Under the pieces are notes generated by a model that worked only from the letters and a program-made list of their open reading frames with translations, ran no database searches and was not told where the DNA came from. Position numbers and translations under genes: made by a program. From assembly GCA_964541085.1 (NCBI GenBank), contig CAZIPA010000010.1:1-57413 (forward strand): 57,413 nucleotides of DNA. The letters are read 5' to 3'. The DNA comes from UBA4644 sp964541085 (GTDB taxonomy: Bacteria > Bacillota > Clostridia > Oscillospirales > Butyricicoccaceae). Shown piece by piece: positions 15,818 to 25,046 of the stretch. Each line of letters opens with the position of its first letter. Position 1 is the stretch's first letter.

Positions 15818-15871
15818 GACAGCAGAAACAGCCCGCGCGGGAGTGTCCGCCGGGAAAGGAGGATTGCTTTT

Positions 15872-16639
15872 ATGAATACACCGCTGCTTTTATCTCTGCT
15901 GGACGCCGCACTGCCGGAGCCTCTGGTTTTGCAGGAAACGGACAGCACCAACCGGGTGGCCCGGGAGCTGGCCCAACAGGGTGCGCCCCATGGCAAGCTG
16001 GTCACGGCACTGCATCAGACCACCGGCCGGGGACGGCTGGACCGCTGCTTTTATTCTCCGGAGGGCGGACTTTATCTGAGCATGATTCTCCGTCTGCCCC
16101 TGTCACCGGCGGAAAAAATGCTGCTGACGCCCATGGCGGCTGTGGCCGTGCAGGAGGCCATTCAGTCGGTATGTCAGATTTCCACCAGCATCAAATGGGT
16201 GAACGATCTGTTCCACAACGGCAAAAAGGTCTGCGGCATTCTGGCGGAAAGCGCCGGAGACGCTGTGATTATCGGTGTGGGCGTGGATGTGTATCCTTCC
16301 TCCCAGCCGCTGCCCCCCAAGCTTCAGAATGTGGTGGGCTATCTGCTGCCCGAGCCGGTGTATGGCGCGCTGGAAATGCTGGCTGCCGCCATTGCCAACA
16401 ATCTGCTGAAGCGGGCAGAGGAGCTGCCGGATCGGAGCTTTTTGCAGCTGTATCGGGAGCGGAATCTGCTGCTGGGCCGGGAGATCACTGTCTATCCGCC
16501 GGAGGGTACGCCCTATCCTGCCGTGGCAACGGACATCGACCGGGATGCCCGGCTGGTCATCACTCTGCCAAACGGTGAGACCCGCACCCTCAGCTGCGGC
16601 GAAGTGACCACCCGCCCGCGAAAGGATGGGGCACTATGA
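15872..16639 (+). CDS. birA: Biotin-[acetyl-CoA-carboxylase] ligase (catalytic domain only)
   Basis: 255 aa. It attaches biotin to carboxylase/decarboxylase carrier proteins via biotinyl-AMP. Motifs: ETDSTNRVARELA, the biotin/AMP loop TTGRGRLDR (usually GRGRxxR), and SIKWVNDLFHNGKKVCGILAE with the catalytic Lys (KVCGIL). The N-terminal helix-turn-helix of repressor-type BirA is absent, so it should be a pure ligase. RBS AAAGGAGG. The stop overlaps the next gene by 4 bp. Confidence 0.93.
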   Translation: MNTPLLLSLLDAALPEPLVLQETDSTNRVARELAQQGAPHGKLVTALHQTTGRGRLDRCFYSPEGGLYLSMILRLPLSPAEKMLLTPMAAVAVQEAIQSVCQISTSIKWVNDLFHNGKKVCGILAESAGDAVIIGVGVDVYPSSQPLPPKLQNVVGYLLPEPVYGALEMLAAAIANNLLKRAEELPDRSFLQLYRERNLLLGREITVYPPEGTPYPAVATDIDRDARLVITLPNGETRTLSCGEVTTRPRKDGAL

Positions 16640-17424
16640 GATATTTTCTGGTGGATGCCTTTACCGACAGTCTGTTTTCCGGCAACCCCGCCGGGGTGTG
16701 TCTGCTGGAGCATCCCATTTCTCCCGAGCTGATGCAGCGCATCGCCGGAGAAAACAATCTGCCCGAGACGGCTTTTCTGGAAAAGCGCCCGGAGGGCTGG
16801 CACATTCGCTGGTTCACGCCCTCCTTTGAGATGGATTTGTGCGGTCACGCAACGCTGGCCTCCGGCTTTGTGCTGATGAATTATGTGGAGCCGGGGGACG
16901 AGGCCCGGTTTTCCTCCTGCAGCGGCCCGGTGCGGGTGCTGCGGCAGGGCGGCAGCTATGCGCTGGATTTTCCCTCCCGTCCGCCGGTGCAGGTGCCTGT
17001 TCCCGAGGGGATTGAAGAATGTTTAGGCGCAAGGGTGCTCAGCTGCTGGCAGTCCCGGGATATGCTGGTGCTGCTGGAAAATGAACAGGCCGTGCGGTCT
17101 GTGAAGCCGGATTTTGAAGCCATGGCCCGGATTCTGCCCCAGTGGGGCATGGTTCCCACGGCACCGGGCTCCGACTGCGATTTTGTCAGCCGCTATTTTG
17201 ACCCCCGGGACGCCGTGCCTGAGGACCCGGTGACCGGCTCTGCCCACTGCTCACTGGCCCCCTTCTGGGCAGACAGACTGGGTAAGGAGACGATGGTGGC
17301 CCGCCAGCTTTCCCGTCGGGGCGGCACGCTGCACTGTACCATGCAGGGCGATCGGGTGTCCATCGGCGGCAACGCCGTGCTCTATCTGGAGGGCACGCTG
17401 CATATTCCGGAGGCGGATGTATGA
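16636..17424 (+). CDS. PhzF family isomerase/epimerase-like protein
   Basis: A 262-aa diaminopimelate-epimerase-fold protein of the PhzF family. It has the N-terminal DAFTDSLFSGNPAGVC, the conserved glutamate in NNLPETAFL (the PhzF catalytic Glu), MDLCGHATLAS, and EDPVTGSAHCSLAPFW. PhzF itself isomerises a phenazine precursor; most family members have unknown substrates and no phenazine genes are present here. It overlaps birA and the following gene by 4 bp each, in a three-gene unit. Confidence 0.88.
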   Translation: MRYFLVDAFTDSLFSGNPAGVCLLEHPISPELMQRIAGENNLPETAFLEKRPEGWHIRWFTPSFEMDLCGHATLASGFVLMNYVEPGDEARFSSCSGPVRVLRQGGSYALDFPSRPPVQVPVPEGIEECLGARVLSCWQSRDMLVLLENEQAVRSVKPDFEAMARILPQWGMVPTAPGSDCDFVSRYFDPRDAVPEDPVTGSAHCSLAPFWADRLGKETMVARQLSRRGGTLHCTMQGDRVSIGGNAVLYLEGTLHIPEADV

Positions 17425-17897
17425 AAATGCGCCGTGCTGACCGGGAGATCACCGACCCTTCCGCCCTTCAGGCCATCTTTCAGGAGGCATCGGTGTGCCG
17501 TCTGGCCTTTTTTGCCGAGGATGCGCCCTATATTGTGCCGCTGAGCTTTGGCTGGCAGCAGGAGGCGGGACACTATGTGCTGTATTTTCACGGTGCGCCG
17601 GAGGGCCGCAAGCTGGAGCTGCTGAAGCAGAATCCCCATGTGGGCTTTGAGCTGGACTGCGGCTATCGGCTGAAGCCTGCGGAAACTGCCTGCGGTTTTT
17701 CCGCCGCCTTTCGCAGCATCATCGGCACGGGTACGCTGGAGCGGCTCACCCAGCCGGAGGAACAGCGGGCAGGTCTGGCCTGTATTATGGCCCATTACAG
17801 CTCCCGCGGCGACTGGAGCTTCCCGGAGAAAATGCTGGAGCACACCTGTGTGCTGCGCCTTCGGGTCACTTCCCTCTGCGGAAAGGAGCATGAATAA
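17421..17897 (+). CDS. Flavin-nucleotide-binding protein (pyridoxamine oxidase-like, NimA family)
   Basis: A 158-aa split-barrel protein. ASVCRLAFFAEDAPYIVPLS and YFHGAPEGRKLELLKQNPHVGFE match the FMN-binding small proteins that include NimA-type nitroimidazole reductases. The late ERLTQPEEQRAGL...CVLRLRVTSLCGKE is also typical. The physiological substrate is unknown and a drug-resistance role should not be assumed. It is coupled to the PhzF-like gene by a 4-bp overlap and followed by a terminator. Confidence 0.82.
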   Translation: MKMRRADREITDPSALQAIFQEASVCRLAFFAEDAPYIVPLSFGWQQEAGHYVLYFHGAPEGRKLELLKQNPHVGFELDCGYRLKPAETACGFSAAFRSIIGTGTLERLTQPEEQRAGLACIMAHYSSRGDWSFPEKMLEHTCVLRLRVTSLCGKEHE

Positions 17898-17928
17898 CAG
17901 CCCAACCCTATTTTCTGAATACAGGAAA

Positions 17929-17965
17929 CCCTCCGCAGCGCCGCTGCGGAGGGCCTTTTATTTTC
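17929..17965 (+). terminator. Terminator between convergent units
   Basis: CCCTCCGCAGC/GCTGCGGAGGG, 11 bp with a 3-nt loop, followed by CCTTTTATTTT. It ends the birA operon. From the minus strand it is followed by only TTTCC, so it may also weakly end fchA. Confidence 0.88.
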
Positions 17966-17975
17966 GGGGAGGGGA

Positions 17976-18602
17976 TTACAGCTGTTCCTCCACGCCGCGG
18001 TAAATGGCGTCTGCCAGAGGAAGAGCACGGTCCAGCAGGGCACGGCCACGGCTGCGGTAGCTTTCCGCCAGAGCGGTGTCCTTCATGCTGCCGGTATTGA
18101 TGAGCACATTGAGCCACGCGCCCCGGATGGCACTGCCCAGCGACAGGGCGGAAACGCCCAGATCACTGAGGGCACTGGTGTTGGTTTTGCCCAGCGCCGC
18201 CGAAGCCAGCTCCAGCGTCTGCGCCGCCAGCTCCATCATGGCAAAGGGTGCCTCGGTACACCGGGCCAGCGCCCGCTGAATGGCGGCAGACCGGGCGGCC
18301 TTTTCCTCCTCCGTGGACTTGGGCAGGGCAAAGGCGGCACTCATCTCGCCAAATGTCCGGGTGTCCTCGTCCATCAGCTCCAGAAAGCGGGTCTGAAGGG
18401 CCCGGGCTTCCTCCAGCGTCCGGGAGGCCAGCTCCTGATGCTCGGCGTATTTTTTCTTTCCCAGCGTGAGCGCACAGACCATCGCCGTCAGCGCCGCACC
18501 CAGCGCACCCTCCAGTGCGGCCGTACTGCCGCCGCCGGGGGCCGGTGCGTCCGAGCCCAGCAGGGCGGCAAATTCCGTCACAGTCAACTGCTTCAGTTCC
18601 AT
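17976..18602 (-). CDS. fchA: Methenyl-THF cyclohydrolase / formimino-THF cyclodeaminase
   Basis: 208 aa, all-helical, with the family motif SDAPAPGGGSTAALEGALGAAL near the N-terminus. In clostridia this stand-alone cyclodeaminase removes ammonia from 5-formimino-THF to give 5,10-methenyl-THF, the step after FtcD. It is last in hutU-hutI-ftcD-fchA, 13 bp behind ftcD. The RBS GAGGACGG is moderate. The product feeds one-carbon metabolism, which also links to glycine metabolism at the other end of the window. Confidence 0.88.
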   Translation of the reverse strand: MELKQLTVTEFAALLGSDAPAPGGGSTAALEGALGAALTAMVCALTLGKKKYAEHQELASRTLEEARALQTRFLELMDEDTRTFGEMSAAFALPKSTEEEKAARSAAIQRALARCTEAPFAMMELAAQTLELASAALGKTNTSALSDLGVSALSLGSAIRGAWLNVLINTGSMKDTALAESYRSRGRALLDRALPLADAIYRGVEEQL

Positions 18603-18615
18603 GGTCCCGTCCTCC

Positions 18616-19524
18616 TTATTCCAGTCCGATGAGGTGATATTCCATCACCTGCTCCCGGCAATGGAAGTTTTCCAGTTTGAGATAATATTCCGCACAGTCC
18701 ACCAGCGCCTTGGCCGGAGTCAGACCCACCAGCTCACTGCCGATGATGCGCACACCGTACCGGTCTGCCAGCGCCCGGATCATCTCATAGGCATAATACA
18801 GGGGCGTGCCCTCATAATTCACCATGTTCATGGACACCTGGGCAATGTTCCGATCCTCCAGCAGAATGCCGATGGCCTTGCAGTATTTGAAGCCGCCGGA
18901 GGAGCCGCGGATGGCTTTGGCGATTTTCGATGCGATTTCCACATCTGCCGTGTCCAGATTCACATTAAAAGCGATCAGCGGCATTCTGGCACCGATGGCC
19001 GTAATGCCCGCCGTGGGATGAATGGCCCGCTCACCAAAATCGGGGGCCCACTCCGGCTGGAGCAGCTTTTCCGGCATTCCTTCAAACTGTCCCTTGCGGC
19101 AGGCAGCCAGATTGCGGCGCTTGGGGGTGGCGGCAGAATCCTCATACAGGAAGGAGGGGATGCGCAGCTCTTCCCAGATACGGGCGGCCACCTGCTTGGA
19201 CAGCTCCACGCTTTCCTCCACGGTCATATCCATCTGGGGCACAAAGGGAATCACATCGGTGGCGCCCATCCGGGGATGCTGGCCCACATGGGTGCGCATA
19301 TCAATCACTTCCGATGCCTTTTTGCACAGCTGAAAGGCCACCTCGCCGATGGCCTCCGGAGAGCCCACCAGCGTAAAGACGCAGCGGTTGTGGCTGCCGT
19401 CGGTCTGGACATCCAGCAGAGTGCAGCCGGGAACGGCGTTTGCGGTGTCTACCAGCGCCTGAAAGGCAGCGGGATCCTTTTCCCGGCTGACGCTGAAATT
19501 GGGGATGCATTCTATCAGTTTCAT
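18616..19524 (-). CDS. ftcD: Glutamate formimidoyltransferase
   Basis: 302 aa, the transferase domain only; in animals it is fused to the cyclodeaminase, here encoded next door. It moves the formimino group of N-formiminoglutamate to THF, releasing glutamate. The start MKLIECIPNFSVSREKD is characteristic, and THVGQHPRMGATDVIPFVP contains the conserved His/Arg region of the active site. The upstream extension of the frame is rejected because CAGGAGGAACAAACC precedes this ATG. It sits in the hut operon between hutI and fchA. Confidence 0.94.
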   Translation of the reverse strand: MKLIECIPNFSVSREKDPAAFQALVDTANAVPGCTLLDVQTDGSHNRCVFTLVGSPEAIGEVAFQLCKKASEVIDMRTHVGQHPRMGATDVIPFVPQMDMTVEESVELSKQVAARIWEELRIPSFLYEDSAATPKRRNLAACRKGQFEGMPEKLLQPEWAPDFGERAIHPTAGITAIGARMPLIAFNVNLDTADVEIASKIAKAIRGSSGGFKYCKAIGILLEDRNIAQVSMNMVNYEGTPLYYAYEMIRALADRYGVRIIGSELVGLTPAKALVDCAEYYLKLENFHCREQVMEYHLIGLE

Positions 19525-19550
19525 GGTTTGTTCCTCCTGTAATGGGCGGC

Positions 19551-20771
19551 TTACAGCAGCGCGCCGTTTTTGATGACAGCAGAGCACAGTCTGCTGCCCA
19601 TACGATAACAGAGATAATTCAGGTCGGGTGCTTCCCACAGAGCCAGATCACACAGCTTGCCCGGCTCAACGGAGCCCATGCGGTGGGCCTGACGGATGGC
19701 AGCCGCCCCGTTCAGGGTGACGGCGGTAAGCACCTCCTCCGGCGTCAGCCGGTAATAGAGACAGGCCAGATTCATGGCCAGCGGCAGATTCAGACAGGGA
19801 CAGGAGCCGGGATTGAAATCCGTGGCAACGGCCACCGCCACCCCCTGCTCCACCATGCGCCGGGCAGGGGCAAAGTCGGCCCGGAGATAGAGACTGGTGC
19901 AGGGCAGCAGACAGGCAATCACATTCCCCTCCGCCAGCGCCCGGATGCCATCCTCCGGACAGACGATGAGATGCTCCGCCGATACGGCCCCCAGCTCTCC
20001 CGCCAGCTGTGAGCCGCCGATGGGATGAATCTCATCCGCATGGATTTTGGGCAGCAGCCCGTGCGCCAAGCCGGCCTTCAGCACCCGACGGGTTTCTTCT
20101 GCGGTAAAGACTCCTTCCTCGCAGAATACATCGCAGAACTGCGCCAGCTTCTGCTCCGCCGCAGCGGGAATCAGCCGCTCACACAGCAGGGAAAGATATC
20201 CTTCCCGGTCATTCCGATATTCCGGCGGCAGGGCGTGCGCGCCCAGCAGGGTGGCGGCGATTTCCATACCGCTTTCCTCTGCCAGACGGCGAATCACCCG
20301 CAGCTGCTTCAGCTCGGTTTCCACATCCAGTCCATAGCCGCTTTTGGCCTCACAGGCGGTCACGCCCAGCGTGCGCATTTCCAGCAGAGCCTGTCGGCCC
20401 TTTTCCAGCAGCGCCTCCTCCGAGGCGTTCCGGGTGGCCTGCACCGTGGACAGAATGCCGCCGCCCCGGGCCAGAATATCCAGATAGGGTACGCCGTGGA
20501 GCTTGTCGGCCAGCTCATTCTGCCGCCAGCCGCCGAAGATCAGATGGGTGTGGGCATCCACCAGACCGGGGGTTGCCAGCCTTCCCCCGCCGTCTATGAC
20601 GGTTTCCGCCGTGCAGGGGGGCTCGCCCTCTCCTACCGCGGCGATCACGCCGTCCTCCGCCAGCACCCAGGCATTGTGATACAGGCGAATCTGACCCTGC
20701 TCCGGCCCCTTTCTGGCAGACCTTCCCTCCGGCGTGGCCAGCAGACCCAGGTTGCGAATCAGTGTTTTCAT
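19551..20771 (-). CDS. hutI: Imidazolonepropionase
   Basis: 406 aa amidohydrolase that opens 4-imidazolone-5-propionate to N-formiminoglutamate, the third step of histidine breakdown. Metal ligands VDAHTHLIFGG (71-81), HADEIHPIGGSQLAGELGA with the later metal-binding His, and ATDFNPGSCPC with the metal Asp are all present. The ATG overlaps the hutU stop by 4 bp, so translation is coupled. Confidence 0.96.
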   Translation of the reverse strand: MKTLIRNLGLLATPEGRSARKGPEQGQIRLYHNAWVLAEDGVIAAVGEGEPPCTAETVIDGGGRLATPGLVDAHTHLIFGGWRQNELADKLHGVPYLDILARGGGILSTVQATRNASEEALLEKGRQALLEMRTLGVTACEAKSGYGLDVETELKQLRVIRRLAEESGMEIAATLLGAHALPPEYRNDREGYLSLLCERLIPAAAEQKLAQFCDVFCEEGVFTAEETRRVLKAGLAHGLLPKIHADEIHPIGGSQLAGELGAVSAEHLIVCPEDGIRALAEGNVIACLLPCTSLYLRADFAPARRMVEQGVAVAVATDFNPGSCPCLNLPLAMNLACLYYRLTPEEVLTAVTLNGAAAIRQAHRMGSVEPGKLCDLALWEAPDLNYLCYRMGSRLCSAVIKNGALL

Positions 20772-22795
20772 GATTTTTCCTCCGCCAGCGCCACAGCCCG
20801 CTCTGCCAGTCCCGGCTGGGCGGGATAGGGCAGGGTGATATGATCCTCCGGGGCGGTGCGGTTGTATTCTTCGGCGGTGGACAGGGCGTTTTCATTGGTG
20901 GCCCAGGCCCGCCGGGCAACACCCACCATCACATCCCAGGGCATGGCAGCGCGCAGAATCCCGTCCACCCGCTCTGAGCCGTCCAGCACCATGCCAAAGC
21001 CGCCGTTAATCGCCCGGCCGATACCGGTGCCGCCGCCGTTGTGCAGAGCCACATAGCTCATGCCCCGGGCCGCGTTGCCCGCATAGCACTGCACCGCCAT
21101 ATCCGCCATAATGTTGGAGCCGTCTTTGATGTTGGAGGTCTCCCGGAAGGGTGCGTCCGTACCGCCGGTATCATGATGATCCCGTCCCAGCATCACAGGG
21201 CCAATCTCGCCCCGCCGCACCAGCTCGTTGAAAATCAGCGCCAGCTCCGTGCGTCCCCGGGCATCCTGATAGAGAATGCGGCACTGGGTTCCCACCACCA
21301 GCCGGTTCTTTTTCGCGTCCCGCACCCACACATAATTGTCATGATCCTGATAGCGCCGGTTGTGGCTGCGGATGTATTCTGCCGCCGCTTCATCGGTTTT
21401 GTCCAGATCCTCCGGCCTGCGGCTGAGGCAGCACCAGCGGAAGGGGCCATAGCCAAAGTCAAAGAGACAGGGCCCTAAAATGTCCTCCACATAGGAGGGG
21501 AACACAAAGCCGTCCAGATCGTTTTCGCCGTTTTTGCACACGCTTTTCACGCCGGAATCATAGACCGCCTTCAAAAAACTGTTGCCGTAATCGAAGAAAT
21601 AGGTTCCTCTCTCATGGAAACGGCAGATGAGGTCATAATGCCGGTGCAGGCTTTCATCCACCTTTTTCCGGAAGCCTTCCGGGTCGTGCTCCAGCATTTC
21701 CGTCCGCTGGGCAAAGGTGAGCCCCTGAGGACAATAGCCGCCGTCATAGGGCACATGGCAGGAGGTCTGGTCGCTCATCAGTTCCACCGGCACCTGCTCC
21801 TGCTCCAGATATTCCAGCAGATCCACAATGTTGCCGTGATAGGCGATGGCGCAGGGAGTTTTGTCCTGAAGATGCTTTTTTGCCAGCGACAGGGCCTCCG
21901 GCAGCGAATCCGTCCGGGCGCTGACCCAGCCCTGCGTATATCTTGTTTCGATGCGGCTGTCGTCCACCTCGGCAATGAGAGCCACTGCCCCGGCGATTTC
22001 CGCAGCCTTGCCCTGTGCGCCGCTCATACCGCCCAGACCGGCGGACACAAACAGCCGTCCGGCCAGATTGCCCTCCCGGGGAATGCCCAGCTTGAGCCGT
22101 CCCGCATTGAGCAGAGTGTTGAAGGTGCCGTGAACGATACCCTGCGGGCCGATGTACATCCAGCCTCCGGCGGTCATCTGACCATAATTGGCCACGCCCA
22201 GCGCCGCCGCACGGTTGAAGTTTTGCTGGTCATCAAAGGCGCCGATCATCAGGCCGTTGGTGAGAATGGCCCGGGGCGCCAGTTCGTGAGAGCGGAACAG
22301 TCCCAGCGGATGACCGGACATCACCGCCAGCGTCTGCTCCCGGGTGAGCTGCTGCAAATAGGCCTTCAGCAGACGGTACTGCATCCAGTTCTGGCAAACC
22401 TGTCCCGTTTCGCCATAGGTGACCAGCTCGTAGGGGTACAGTGCCACATCAAAATCCAGATTGTTGTCGATCATCACCTGCATGGCCCGGCCCTCGATGC
22501 ACTTTCCGGGATATTCGTCAATGGGTTTGCCCCAGATGCGGCCCCGGGGACGGAAGCGGTAGCCATAAATGCGGCCATGCTCCTGCAATTCCCGGGCGAA
22601 TTCCTCCGCCATCTGGGCATGAAACTGCGGCGGGATATACCGCAGTGCGTTGTTTACCGCCTGTACCCGATCCTGTTCCGTAAGATGGGCTTCCCGGCGG
22701 GGAGCACGGCGAATGCCGGGCTCAAAGGGCGGATATTCCGGAAGCTGTCCGTTTTCCAGAAGAACCGTGCCCGCATCAATGCTGCTGATGTTCAT
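20768..22795 (-). CDS. hutU: Urocanate hydratase
   Basis: 675 aa, an NAD-dependent enzyme converting urocanate to imidazolonepropionate. FSAGLGGMSGAQ-type glycine-rich NAD binding is seen as VSAGLGGMSGAQGKAAEIAG, and the catalytic-cysteine region as DQTSCHVPYDGGYCPQGL. It belongs to the longer clostridial form (about 670-680 aa) rather than the 555-aa Bacillus/Pseudomonas form. The start is the second ATG (22795), with AGGAGG 7 nt before it. First gene of hutU-hutI-ftcD-fchA; hutH is separate, beyond a divergent regulator gene. Confidence 0.95.
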   Translation of the reverse strand: MNISSIDAGTVLLENGQLPEYPPFEPGIRRAPRREAHLTEQDRVQAVNNALRYIPPQFHAQMAEEFARELQEHGRIYGYRFRPRGRIWGKPIDEYPGKCIEGRAMQVMIDNNLDFDVALYPYELVTYGETGQVCQNWMQYRLLKAYLQQLTREQTLAVMSGHPLGLFRSHELAPRAILTNGLMIGAFDDQQNFNRAAALGVANYGQMTAGGWMYIGPQGIVHGTFNTLLNAGRLKLGIPREGNLAGRLFVSAGLGGMSGAQGKAAEIAGAVALIAEVDDSRIETRYTQGWVSARTDSLPEALSLAKKHLQDKTPCAIAYHGNIVDLLEYLEQEQVPVELMSDQTSCHVPYDGGYCPQGLTFAQRTEMLEHDPEGFRKKVDESLHRHYDLICRFHERGTYFFDYGNSFLKAVYDSGVKSVCKNGENDLDGFVFPSYVEDILGPCLFDFGYGPFRWCCLSRRPEDLDKTDEAAAEYIRSHNRRYQDHDNYVWVRDAKKNRLVVGTQCRILYQDARGRTELALIFNELVRRGEIGPVMLGRDHHDTGGTDAPFRETSNIKDGSNIMADMAVQCYAGNAARGMSYVALHNGGGTGIGRAINGGFGMVLDGSERVDGILRAAMPWDVMVGVARRAWATNENALSTAEEYNRTAPEDHITLPYPAQPGLAERAVALAEEKS

Positions 22796-22834
22796 AAAGC
22801 TGCCTCCTGTTTCCATGATTGCCGTTACCGGCGG

Positions 22835-22863
22835 TTGACAGGCCCTCGGCCGGATGTTAAAAT
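22835..22863 (+). promoter_or_regulatory. Promoter of the yerC-like gene
   Basis: Perfect TTGACA, 17 bp, TAAAAT on the plus strand, 65 bp before the GTG start and only 40 bp from the hutU start on the other strand. A regulator bound here could affect both genes. Confidence 0.75.
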
Positions 22864-22928
22864 AGAAGTATCAAAAATCGGAGCTGCCGCCGCAATGGGA
22901 TTCCGCGGGGCACGAAGGGGGATTTTCC

Positions 22929-23234
22929 GTGGGTGAAAAGGATCTGTGGTCCGCACCGGAGATGCAGACGCTGCTGCGTTCTCTGGGGACACTGCGCACG
23001 GAGACGGAATGTCAGGCATTTCTGGAGGATCTTTGCACCGTACAGGAGCTGCGCTCCATGGCGCGGCGGCTTCAGGTTGCCCGGATGCTGCGGCAGGGAC
23101 AGACCTATGACCGCATCCGTCAGGCCCTTCCCGTGTCCAGCGCCACCATCACCCGGATCAGCACCGAGCTGCAATTCGGCTCCGGCGGCTATCAGACCGT
23201 ACTGGATCGGCTGGAGCAGGACGAGCCGCAATAA
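22929..23234 (+). CDS. TrpR-like regulator, YerC/YecD family
   Basis: 101 aa. The C-terminal two-thirds is a TrpR-type helix-turn-helix: ELRSMARRLQVARMLRQGQT, then YDRIRQALPVSSATITRIST. YerC proteins are small Firmicutes DNA-binding proteins that resemble the tryptophan repressor but lack a known ligand. GTG start with AAGGGGGG 6-7 nt upstream. It stands alone, between hutH and hutU and divergent to the latter, with its own promoter and terminator. A role in histidine-utilisation control is an attractive inference from position only. Confidence 0.87.
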   Translation: MGEKDLWSAPEMQTLLRSLGTLRTETECQAFLEDLCTVQELRSMARRLQVARMLRQGQTYDRIRQALPVSSATITRISTELQFGSGGYQTVLDRLEQDEPQ

Positions 23235-23251
23235 CCTGCCCTTTCCTTATC

Positions 23252-23280
23252 GCTCTCCCACCCGGGAGGGCGTTTTCTTT
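23252..23280 (+). terminator. Terminator of the yerC-like gene
   Basis: GCTCTCCC-ACCC-GGGAGGGC followed by GTTTTCTTTT; it touches the convergent hutH stop codon. Confidence 0.85.
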
Positions 23281-24845
23281 TACTCAAAATCCGGGAAATG
23301 CCGCACCAGAATGCGCTCCAGCGCACCGGAACGCAGCAGCGTCTCTACCCGCTGAATGTCCGGCTGAAGCTCCCGGTCGCATTCCATAAAGGCTGCCTCC
23401 TGCCGCACCCGGTCATAGACCTCCTGCTGCACGGGCGAAAGGCCCTGTCCCAGATCGCCCTTTCTCCGGCGGATGTCAATGGCCTGGCAGGCGGTGAGCA
23501 GCTCAAAGGCCAGCACGGAACGGGTATTTTCCAGAATCCAGCCCGCCTTTCTCGCGGCGGTGGTTCCCATGGATACAAAGTCCTCCTGATTGGCAGAGGA
23601 AGGGATGGAATCCACACAGGCCGGATGAGCCAGCACCTTGTTCTCCGAGGCCATGGAGGCTGCGCTGTACTGCACGATCATAAAGCCGCTGTTCACGCCG
23701 CCCTGGGTGGTCAGAAAAGGGGTCAGGCCGTTACTCAATGCAGCGTTGACCATGCGCTCGATGCGGCGCTCGGATATGGAGGCCAGCTCCGCACAGGCAA
23801 TGCCCAGAAAATCAAAGGGCAGGGCCATGGGTTCTCCGTGGAAATTGCCGCCGGAGATCACTGCGCCGTCCTCACAGAACAGCAGCGGATTGTCGGTGAC
23901 GGCGTTCAGCTCGATATCCACCCGGCTGCGGATAAAGGTCAGGGCATCCCGCACGGCTCCATGCACCTGGGGAATGCACCGGAGGGCATAGGCATCCTGC
24001 ACCCGCAGGCCCTGACTGCGCTCCAGCAGCTCACAGTGCTCCATAAGGCGGCGGATGTTGGCCGCCACATGAATCTGTCCCACCTGCCCCCGGGCGGTAT
24101 GGAGACGCTCCTGAAAGGCGTTCCGCTGTCCTCCCAGCGCCGCCAGCGTCAGAGAGGCAATAAGATCGGCCAGCGCCGCCGTATGCAGTGCGTCATAAAG
24201 ATGCAGCGCACCTACGCTGGTCATGGCGCAGGTTCCGTTGGTGATGCCAAGTCCCTCCTTGCTCACCAGCGTTTCCAGCGGCGAAATGCCCGCGAGCTCC
24301 ATGGCCTCCCCTCCGGGCAGCCGTCGATTTTCATAAAAGGCCTCTCCCCTGCCCAGCAGCACCAGTCCGATATGGCTCAGCGGTGCCAGATCGCCGGAGG
24401 CTCCCAGTGAGCCCTTCTGGGGCACCACCGGTGTCACGCCCCGGTTGAGCATTTCCAGCAGCAGCTCCACCAGCACAGGCCGCACGCCACTGAGTCCCAC
24501 ACAGAGCGCATTGGCCCGCAGCAGCATCATGCCCCGCACCTGCTCCACGGAAAAGGGGTCTCCCGTGCCGGTGCAGTGGCTGAGGATCAGATTGGTGGAA
24601 AGCTGACTGCTCATCTCCTCCGGCACTGCCACATTGGCAAAATCGCCGAAGCCGGTGGTAATGCCATAGGCCACCTGTCCCCGGTCGCCCAGCTGCTGTG
24701 CCATGGCCCGGGAACGCTCCATCGCCTCCCGTGCCGCAGGCTCCAGCGATACGCTTGCGCCGAATCGGGCCACCGCCACCAGCTGGGACAGCGTCAGACT
24801 GTGACCGTCCAGACGCACCTGCCGGATTGCACTTGCCTGTTCCAT
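23280..24845 (-). CDS. hutH: Histidine ammonia-lyase
   Basis: 521 aa, normal HAL length. It deaminates histidine to urocanate using the self-made MIO cofactor. The MIO tripeptide Ala-Ser-Gly is at 149-151 inside GSLGASGDLAPLSH. YGITTGFG (60-67) holds the catalytic Tyr loop, and other signatures are QVHGAVRDAL, ISGGNFHGEP and SSANQEDFVSMG. RBS AAGGAGTG. It forms its own unit upstream of the hutU operon, separated by the divergent yerC-like gene. No histidine transporter lies in the window. Confidence 0.97.
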   Translation of the reverse strand: MEQASAIRQVRLDGHSLTLSQLVAVARFGASVSLEPAAREAMERSRAMAQQLGDRGQVAYGITTGFGDFANVAVPEEMSSQLSTNLILSHCTGTGDPFSVEQVRGMMLLRANALCVGLSGVRPVLVELLLEMLNRGVTPVVPQKGSLGASGDLAPLSHIGLVLLGRGEAFYENRRLPGGEAMELAGISPLETLVSKEGLGITNGTCAMTSVGALHLYDALHTAALADLIASLTLAALGGQRNAFQERLHTARGQVGQIHVAANIRRLMEHCELLERSQGLRVQDAYALRCIPQVHGAVRDALTFIRSRVDIELNAVTDNPLLFCEDGAVISGGNFHGEPMALPFDFLGIACAELASISERRIERMVNAALSNGLTPFLTTQGGVNSGFMIVQYSAASMASENKVLAHPACVDSIPSSANQEDFVSMGTTAARKAGWILENTRSVLAFELLTACQAIDIRRRKGDLGQGLSPVQQEVYDRVRQEAAFMECDRELQPDIQRVETLLRSGALERILVRHFPDFE

Positions 24846-24887
24846 TGCTTCGCACTCCTTTGTCTATGAGATGAGGTTTCTGTCTCC

Positions 24888-24916
24888 AGTTTATCATGGG
24901 CCCGGGCCGGAAACAA
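24888..24916 (-). promoter_or_regulatory. Probable hutH promoter
   Basis: On the minus strand TTGTTT, 17 bp, TAAACT, about 40 bp before the hutH start. Moderate match to consensus. No further gene is seen in 24846-25046. Confidence 0.4.
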
Positions 24917-24998
24917 GAAAAAGCCTCTGTCCAGAAGGGTTTGTTCTTAGTAGTATCGGACGGCACTGCTAACAATTCACCCGGGAGAAGCAGGGGCG

Positions 24999-25027
24999 CA
25001 AAAAGCGCCCCGACATTTGTCGGGGCG
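24999..25027 (-). terminator. Terminator of the TPM-domain gene
   Basis: CGCCCCGACA/TGTCGGGGCG-type stem followed by CTTTTTG on the minus strand, 20 bp after the TPM gene stop. Confidence 0.9.
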
Positions 25028-25046
25028 TCTGGCATATTGTATGAAA

